Source: Marmoricola sp. URHB0036
GTDB taxonomy: Bacteria > Actinomycetota > Actinomycetes > Propionibacteriales > Nocardioidaceae
Length of the DNA stretch: 64,000 bases
Direction of reading: 5' to 3'
Assembly: GCF_000426045.1 (NCBI RefSeq)
Contig: NZ_AUEP01000020.1
Span: 21,016 to 85,015, forward strand
A program made the translations under genes and the position numbers. This document shows, one piece after another, positions 59,043-64,000 of this stretch (within the stretch, counting starts at the first letter, position 1; each line of letters starts with the position of its first letter). Under the pieces are notes generated by a model. It had not been told where the DNA came from and did no database searches. It saw nothing but the letters and a program-made list of their open reading frames with translations.

Positions 59043-59206
59043 GAGGTGCTTCCTGTCAGAAGTCGGCGTCGAAACGCGGCCGATGGATCATCTCGCGCGC
59101 TGTGCGGAACTCGGATACCCGAGTGTGCACCGACGGCCCCAGGTCGTCTCGACTTCGTCGTGCTCACGCCCCCGACTCTGGGCCGCGGCGCGAAGCCCAG
59201 GACTGT

Positions 59207-59848
59207 TCAGTCACGACCCAGCCCGGCGTCACGGGCGAGCACGATGGCCTGCGCCCGGTCGGCGACCTGGAGCTTGGCGAAGATCGAGGAGACGTTGTTC
59301 GCCACCGTCTTCGGCGCGACTCCTACCCGGTGCGCGATTGCCGCGTTGTTCAGCCCCGCTGCGAGGAGATCGAGGATGTCCCGCTCGCGGGCCGTGAGAT
59401 CCGGGAACGCGTCCGCGGCGGGGGGCTGTGCCTGCAGCGACGTCAGCACTCGCTGCGCGACTCCGTGCCCGAAGATTGCCTCGCCGGCAGCCACGGAGCG
59501 GATCGCACGCGCAATGTCGTCCTGTTCCACTCCCTTGACCAGGTAACCGCTCGCCCCCGCGCGCATCGCCGCGAATACGGCCTCGTCGTCCTCGTGCATG
59601 GTCAGAACCAGTACGGCCACGCGCGGGGCAACCCTTGCGAGCTCGCGGGTGGCGGCGATGCCGTCCAGCTCGGGCATGTTCAGGTCGAGGAGTGCGACGT
59701 CGGGCTTGGTGAGCAGCACCTCGCGGACGGCTTGGCGCCCGTTGCCTGCGACGCCGGCCACCTCGAAGTCGGGAATCGACCCGAGCAGCGCGGTCAGGCC
59801 GGCGCGAACGATGGGGTGGTCGTCGGCCACCACGACGCGGATGGTCAC
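59207..59848 (-). CDS. NarL-family response regulator
   Basis: A 213-residue regulator. VVVADDH, Asp55 in LLDLNMPE and Lys in YLVKGVE mark the receiver domain. The LuxR HTH has LTARERDILDLLAAGLNNAA and PKTVANNVSSIFAKLQVADR. GTG 59848 overlaps the kinase stop by 4 bases (GTGA); the frame open upstream of it is not coding in style. Confidence 0.88.
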   Translation of the reverse strand: MTIRVVVADDHPIVRAGLTALLGSIPDFEVAGVAGNGRQAVREVLLTKPDVALLDLNMPELDGIAATRELARVAPRVAVLVLTMHEDDEAVFAAMRAGASGYLVKGVEQDDIARAIRSVAAGEAIFGHGVAQRVLTSLQAQPPAADAFPDLTARERDILDLLAAGLNNAAIAHRVGVAPKTVANNVSSIFAKLQVADRAQAIVLARDAGLGRD

Positions 59849-61845
59849 GACGCCGCCACAGGGATGGAGACGAAGACCCGGCCACCACGGCGGGACGGAC
59901 CGGCCTCGACGAATCCCCCGACCTCGGCCGCGCGTTCGCGCATCGCCTCGAGGCCGACGCCCGGTGGCCACGCAGCGTCGCTCGCGCCGTCGTCGGTCAC
60001 GACGACGTCCAGCGTGTCTTGGCAGCGAACCTCGATCACGGCGCAGGTGGCGAGGGCGTGCCGCGCGACGTTGACGAGTGCCTCCGTCGCGATCCGATAC
60101 GCCGCCACCTCGACCTCCGTGGGCAGCGCCGGAAGAGTGTTGGGTGCCACGAGCCGGACGTCGAGCGAGGTGCCGTCGCCTCGTGCGCGGAGCTGCTCGA
60201 CGCGTTGCTCGAGTGCTCCCAGCAGTCCGAGCTCTCCGAGAACGGGCGGTGTCAGGTTGTCGACCAGACGACGAACATCGGCGAGCGCCGAACGAGCGTC
60301 CCGCTGCAAGGAACCCAACAGCGCGCGCGTCTGCGTCGGATCGTTGTCGAGGAGGTTGGTGCCCGCGTCGGCCGCGAGTGCCATCCCGGTCAACGTGGGG
60401 CCCAGCCCGTCGTGCAGGTCGCGTCGCAGGCGCCGTCTCTCCTCCTCGCGGGCGACGAGGAGCCGGCCCTGCGAGAGCCGGAGGTCGGCGGAGAGACCGA
60501 GGGCCCGCACGGCCACCGCGAGGGGGGCACCCATGAGCTGGAGGGTGGAGAGGTCAGCGGTGGTCAGTTGCTGCTCGCCGCTTCGCAGGCCGAGCTCGAG
60601 CTCACCGATCGTCTCGCCGGCGTACTCCAGGGGGAGCCGCGAGGTACGGGACGTGGCGACACCGTCCGAGGCCAGCTTGGTGCCCGCGGCCCACACCGCC
60701 ACGTAGGGCAGGCGCAAGGCCGAGCGCAGCGCGGCAGCCACGCCGACAAGGCCGCCATCGCCCGCGGTGAGGGCTTCTCCGAGTCGACCCGCCACGCGGG
60801 CCGGGTCACGTCGATCGCCGTACAACCAACGGTCGACCTCGCGCTGGAGACGCGGGAGGAGCGGCGCGAGGGCAACCGCGATCAGCACCGTGGCGAAGGC
60901 CGACCGGCCGAACGCCCGGGACACGAAGCTGTCCAGCAGCGTCACCACGGCCACGTAGGCGACCAGCGCAGTCACCGAGAGGAGCAGCCACGCGAGCGCG
61001 CGTGAGACGACCAGTCGAATATCCAGGAGCTGGTAACGGACAACGGCCACGGCGATGGCGAGGGGCACCGTCGGGATGGCGAAGAGTACGGCGATGGGAG
61101 TGCCGGACACGAACGCCCACGGCGCGACGGCCGCGACGACGACGAGACCGGCCAACAGCAGCCACAGGAGCTGCGCACGCTCGGTCTCACCGGCTCGTCG
61201 GTAACGGAGCACGAGCGCAACCACCGCGACCACCAGAGCTCCCAGGGTGCGCAGCTCAGAGAGCGTCCACAGCCAGTCGAGGTCGTTGGTGTCGAACGCG
61301 AGGTAACCCAGGGGCATGCCCTCGGAGACCGGCTCGGTGCCGGTGACCATCTCAACGACGAACAGCGGCGCCGTCACGACGATCGCCCAAGCGGCGTACC
61401 TCCATCGAGGACTCGGCAGGTGGCCGTCAGGAAACAGCAGTAAGGCCATCGGCAGGAACAGCGCGATGGACCACGGCCACGCGAACATGAAGACCGTCAC
61501 TACGAGACGGAGCAGTCGCTGCGGCCCTCCGTTGTCGTGCAGCATCTCTGCCACCGGCGCCATCAGGGCGCTGGTGGCAAAGCAGAGCCCGGCGGCGACG
61601 AGGAGCCAGCTGAGCGGATGCCTGGGCCGGTACCACGCGATCATCAGACCGCTGCTGGCGAAGGCGACCCCCATGAGCCCGTTGGTGGCCAGGAACGAGT
61701 TGAGCGCCCGCGACCAGGTGAACCCGGAGGTGGGAACCAAGGCGACCGCGGCCAGCACCTCGACCAGTGCGAAGCCACCGACGGTGAGCGCACCGAAGCG
61801 CCACCACCGGGTGTCGGAGGGATCCGCGGGTTCCATGTGCGCCAT
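59845..61845 (-). CDS. NarL-type membrane sensor histidine kinase
   Basis: A 666-residue kinase. About nine helices fill residues ~10-330. A GAF-like segment (VAAALRSALRLPYVAVW at ~380-396) follows, then HisKA_3 with His478 in RRDLHDGLGPTLTGM, and an HATPase_c domain ending GVGLEAMRERAAEVGG. ATG 61845 and 61836 are both possible starts; neither has a strong SD. It overlaps its regulator by 4 bases and forms a two-component system. A divergent membrane-protein pair is upstream. Confidence 0.85.
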   Translation of the reverse strand: MAHMEPADPSDTRWWRFGALTVGGFALVEVLAAVALVPTSGFTWSRALNSFLATNGLMGVAFASSGLMIAWYRPRHPLSWLLVAAGLCFATSALMAPVAEMLHDNGGPQRLLRLVVTVFMFAWPWSIALFLPMALLLFPDGHLPSPRWRYAAWAIVVTAPLFVVEMVTGTEPVSEGMPLGYLAFDTNDLDWLWTLSELRTLGALVVAVVALVLRYRRAGETERAQLLWLLLAGLVVVAAVAPWAFVSGTPIAVLFAIPTVPLAIAVAVVRYQLLDIRLVVSRALAWLLLSVTALVAYVAVVTLLDSFVSRAFGRSAFATVLIAVALAPLLPRLQREVDRWLYGDRRDPARVAGRLGEALTAGDGGLVGVAAALRSALRLPYVAVWAAGTKLASDGVATSRTSRLPLEYAGETIGELELGLRSGEQQLTTADLSTLQLMGAPLAVAVRALGLSADLRLSQGRLLVAREEERRRLRRDLHDGLGPTLTGMALAADAGTNLLDNDPTQTRALLGSLQRDARSALADVRRLVDNLTPPVLGELGLLGALEQRVEQLRARGDGTSLDVRLVAPNTLPALPTEVEVAAYRIATEALVNVARHALATCAVIEVRCQDTLDVVVTDDGASDAAWPPGVGLEAMRERAAEVGGFVEAGPSRRGGRVFVSIPVAAS

Positions 61846-62005
61846 TCTCGCGCGCCGGCATTCCCGACCACCCGGGATCGCGATCCCGATGTCACAGAAA
61901 TCTTCCTGACGGGGCGTGGCCCCCGACCCTGCCCTCGGGAATGCCGGGGGCGCGATCGTCGGGACAAGCCCCGGACGTGCCGGGTCTGACCTTTCGGAGG
62001 TACTC

Positions 62006-62359
62006 ATGTCCCGCTCCTACCGTTCCGGGCTGGTGATCCTGGGAGTGCTCTCGCTCCTCGACGTGGCCGGCCCACTTCTCACCGATGGCGACAACCCGCC
62101 CATGTCGATCGCGCTGGTCGGGTCTGCGCTGGGGCTGGCCAGCCTTGTGTGTGTCGCACTCGCCTGGCGAGGTACGACGCGTGCCGTGCTGCCGCTCGCC
62201 GGCCTGCGCCTGCTGTCGGCCGTGACGGCCGTCCCGGCGTTCTTCGCCCCGGATGTCCCGTCCGCCATCCGCGGACTGGCCGCCGTACTGATCCTGCTCA
62301 CCGTCGTGGGTGTCGCGCTGGTCGTCGGCGCACGCGAGCGTCAGGTGGTGCCGGCATGA
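62006..62359 (+). CDS. hypothetical small membrane protein
   Basis: A 117-residue protein with three to four membrane helices, e.g. GLVILGVLSLLDVAGPLL, SIALVGSALGLASLVCVALA and AVLILLTVVGVALVVGA. SD CGGAGG lies 6 bases before the ATG. Its stop overlaps the next gene's start by 4 bases, so the two are coupled and may interact. Divergent from the two-component system; possibly its target. I do not recognise the family. Confidence 0.7.
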   Translation: MSRSYRSGLVILGVLSLLDVAGPLLTDGDNPPMSIALVGSALGLASLVCVALAWRGTTRAVLPLAGLRLLSAVTAVPAFFAPDVPSAIRGLAAVLILLTVVGVALVVGARERQVVPA

Positions 62360-63060
62360 CCGCCGTGGTCGATCGGACGTCGGCTTCCCGTGCGGACCTG
62401 CGTCACGCGAGCAGGGTTCTCGCCGCGATCATCCTGCCGATCGGTCCTCTGGCAGTTGCGCTGCTCCGGTTCGTGCTGCCCTACACGACGGCCGACGACA
62501 GCCAGGACGCCGTACGGCTGATCACGACGCACCAAGCCGCGCAAAACGCGGTCGTCTGGCTGGGCTTCCTCGCCTGCCTGGCGCTTGTCCCCGGTGTCAT
62601 CTTCGCGGGACGGGTCGTCGGCCGCGCGGCACCGAGACTGGCAGCCGTGGCCACGGTACTGATGGTGCTCGGCTACCTCTCGCTCGCGTGGCTGGCGGTC
62701 GGTGACGCCTACCTGCTCTTCGGCGTACGCAATCACCTTCCCGCCGGTGTGCTGACCTCGATGTACGAGAGCGTGCACCCCGCAGCTGCAGTTGCGGCAG
62801 GCCTGTTCGTGCTCGGTCACGTGTTCGGCACCATCCTGCTCGGGGTAGCGATGCTGCGAGGACGCGTGGTGCCGACCTGGGCGGCCGTCGTGACGATCAT
62901 CGCCCAGCCGATCCATTTCGTGGCCGCTGTCATCGTGCCGAGTCACTCGCTGGACCTGTTCGGGTGGGGGCTCAACGCTGTCGGGTTCGCCGCACTGTCC
63001 GTGGCGATCCTGCGGCTCCCCGACGACGAGTGGGGGCCCGCACCGCGCCCCGTGGGATGA
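62356..63060 (+). CDS. hypothetical membrane protein
   Basis: A 234-residue protein with six predicted helices, e.g. AIILPIGPLAVALLRFVL, VVWLGFLACLALVPGVIF, and AAVVTIIAQPIHFVAAVIV. A conserved-looking loop (YESVHPAAAVAAGLFVLGH) carries His. It overlaps the preceding gene by 4 bases (ATGA). It resembles DUF4386-like actinobacterial membrane proteins only weakly. Function unknown. Confidence 0.65.
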   Translation: MTAVVDRTSASRADLRHASRVLAAIILPIGPLAVALLRFVLPYTTADDSQDAVRLITTHQAAQNAVVWLGFLACLALVPGVIFAGRVVGRAAPRLAAVATVLMVLGYLSLAWLAVGDAYLLFGVRNHLPAGVLTSMYESVHPAAAVAAGLFVLGHVFGTILLGVAMLRGRVVPTWAAVVTIIAQPIHFVAAVIVPSHSLDLFGWGLNAVGFAALSVAILRLPDDEWGPAPRPVG

Positions 63061-63590
63061 GAAGAGAGGCGCGCGCGAGGTCTACCGTGGCCCGCCGGGA
63101 CCGTCGGAGACCCGTGCGCGTCCCATCCCCATGCAACGTGCTGCCATCGTGGCTGTCCTCCTTGTCGTGCTCGCCGGGTGAGGCTCGGCGGAGCAGGACT
63201 GGTGGCGCTGGCCCGGCTCCGACCAAGAGTCGGGAGCGGCGATGGTCGGCGGTTGCGCAGCCGACTCAGCGCAGGTGTGCGCCGCGAGTACGGCGTTGCC
63301 CGCAAGAATGAGGTGCACCGAGACACAACAGGATGGCTCAAAGCTCTCGCTGCGAGATTCGAGCACTAGCCCGGTTCACGGCTGTACGCCTTCTCGGTGA
63401 GGATCAGCGCGGACGTCCCACGCGCTTCCTATGGCGACGTCAATTGGTGGACGACGTGACTTGCTCATCGGCTGGAGGGGCTTGTGACGACGCCGACAGG
63501 CGGCGAAAGGACGCGCCTTCTACCGCTGCGGCCCGGTCCGTCGACCCGAGTGGAGCTCGCGCAGCAACGCTGAGTTACTGAGACGGCACC
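63061..63590. other. 530-base region with a broken lipoprotein gene and no other gene
   Basis: Apart from the 63131-63400 lipoprotein-like frame, I see no supported gene. From 63400 to 63590 the sequence has no long frame, no family features and less regular codon-position bias. Confidence 0.5.
63131..63400 (+). pseudogene. lipoprotein gene with a stop codon at the lipobox cysteine
   Basis: From ATG 63131 the frame reads MQRAAIVAVLLVVLAG, a lipoprotein signal peptide whose lipobox should continue with Cys. Instead the codon at 63179-63181 is TGA, and then GSAEQDWWRWPGSD and more than 50 further residues follow in the same frame to a TGA at 63398-63400. Changing TGA to TGC would restore an 89-residue lipoprotein with LAGCGS. 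A point mutation, sequencing error, or recoding could explain it. The mature part has several Cys. No family is recognised. Confidence 0.55.
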
Positions 63591-64000
63591 TCAACGGTAG
63601 GCGGACTTGACTCCAGCGGCCAGGGCGGCGACTTCGATCTGAACGGCGGACACGACGGGGTCAGCCTCTCCGCGGGAGACAGACCTCAACGAGGACAGGG
63701 CGGCGGAATGGATGCCGGCGGCGGCTGCCTCGATCCGTTCGCAGTCCGCGTGGTCCTCCTCGCGCAGCGATCCGGAACGGGCACTCACACAGAGAACCGC
63801 GTCGGCTCTACTGGCCGCCGTCCTTAGCTGGGTTGCCAGCGCAGGCAGGTCACCTACCGCGACATCGGAGCGACGTGCGACGGCGACCGAGTGCTCCGCC
63901 GAGCAGACTGCACGCCACATCCGGTGGCGGCGATTCTGGACTGCCCACCAGCCAGGCGCGCCAACAGTGGAAAGCGCCACCGAGCCCCGGACACGCGCGG
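63591..64000 (-). CDS. hypothetical protein, possibly truncated by the right edge
   Basis: A frame open to the window edge, ending at 63591. About 130 residues are visible after an in-frame start at 63980, but no stop separates that start from the edge, so the true N-terminus may be outside. It is Ala/Val-rich with helical segments (MWRAVCSAEHSVAVARRSDV and ALATQLRTAASRADAVLCVS). One cannot tell its function. Confidence 0.5.
   Translation of the reverse strand, partial: ARVRGSVALSTVGAPGWWAVQNRRHRMWRAVCSAEHSVAVARRSDVAVGDLPALATQLRTAASRADAVLCVSARSGSLREEDHADCERIEAAAAGIHSAALSSLRSVSRGEADPVVSAVQIEVAALAAGVKSAYR

Noticed and set aside
63131..63400. Selenocysteine insertion as the favoured explanation for the lipobox TGA
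   Set aside because: A selenocysteine at a lipid-modified position is not known to me, and I see no SECIS-like hairpin right after the codon. Pseudogene or error is simpler.
1..64000. Mobile elements, CRISPR arrays, tRNA or rRNA genes
   Set aside because: No transposase or integrase motif, no regularly spaced repeats and no recognisable tRNA or rRNA segments were seen by eye. A tRNAscan or Infernal run would settle the RNA genes.

Overview
The window is chromosomal DNA of a very high-GC Gram-positive bacterium, an actinomycete. Codon third positions are almost all G or C, GTG starts are common, and several promoters have a TANNNT -10 box followed within 6-7 bases by the start codon. Gene content (qsu-type shikimate catabolism, GAF-ANTAR proteins, a KstR-like operator, DUF6603-type proteins) fits a soil actinomycete; I lean towards Nocardioidaceae, but that is inference. 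I see no tRNA, rRNA, CRISPR array, transposase or phage module.

Region by region: (1) 1-4.9 kb: a 5'-truncated methyltransferase, a homocysteine S-methyltransferase family gene, and a three-gene leftward operon (SDR, dihydrodipicolinate-reductase-like protein, MBL hydrolase) whose promoter overlaps a perfect KstR-type palindrome. (2) 4.9-7.6 kb: a compound palindromic repeat/terminator, a soluble histidine kinase and a pair of GAF-ANTAR regulators. (3) 7.9-13.1 kb: a shikimate/quinate utilisation operon (LacI regulator with a clear operator, MHS transporter, shikimate dehydrogenase, and a 3-dehydroshikimate dehydratase fused to an HPPD-like domain). (4) 13.1-18.8 kb: small membrane proteins with a stress-sigma-like promoter, an MFS transporter, a lone receiver protein, a chromate transporter divergent from an ArsR-arsenate reductase fusion, and a VOC protein. 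(5) 18.9-25.7 kb: an OmpR-type two-component system, a frameshifted gene remnant, a three-gene membrane operon, and a 929-residue MalT-like LuxR regulator.

(6) 25.9-38.5 kb is the most unusual part: five co-directional genes (278, 702, 1094, 1537 and 586 residues, about 4200 residues in total) with almost no spacing. The second is a DUF6603-type protein. The others resemble large uncharacterised proteins that I recall from other genomes but cannot name. None shows a signal peptide, membrane helix, Walker motif or recognisable enzyme signature. The MalT-like regulator is transcribed divergently from them.

(7) 38.5-51.2 kb: an SHMT-like PLP enzyme with altered active-site residues beside a LysR regulator, a DksA-type zinc finger protein, a nitronate monooxygenase, an AraC regulator, a secreted protein with a FlgD-like Ig domain, and two TetR/oxidoreductase pairs. 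(8) 51.2-64 kb: an ECF sigma factor with a membrane partner, an ABC exporter divergent from a DesK/NarL-type two-component system, a degenerate MBL protein with an NTF2-like partner and a divergent AraC regulator, a second NarL-type two-component system, two small membrane proteins, a lipoprotein gene with a stop codon exactly at the lipobox cysteine, and a gene running off the right edge.

Two themes recur. Many promoters look leaderless. Several regulator genes are preceded by very short reading frames whose stop codon overlaps the start codon of the main gene.
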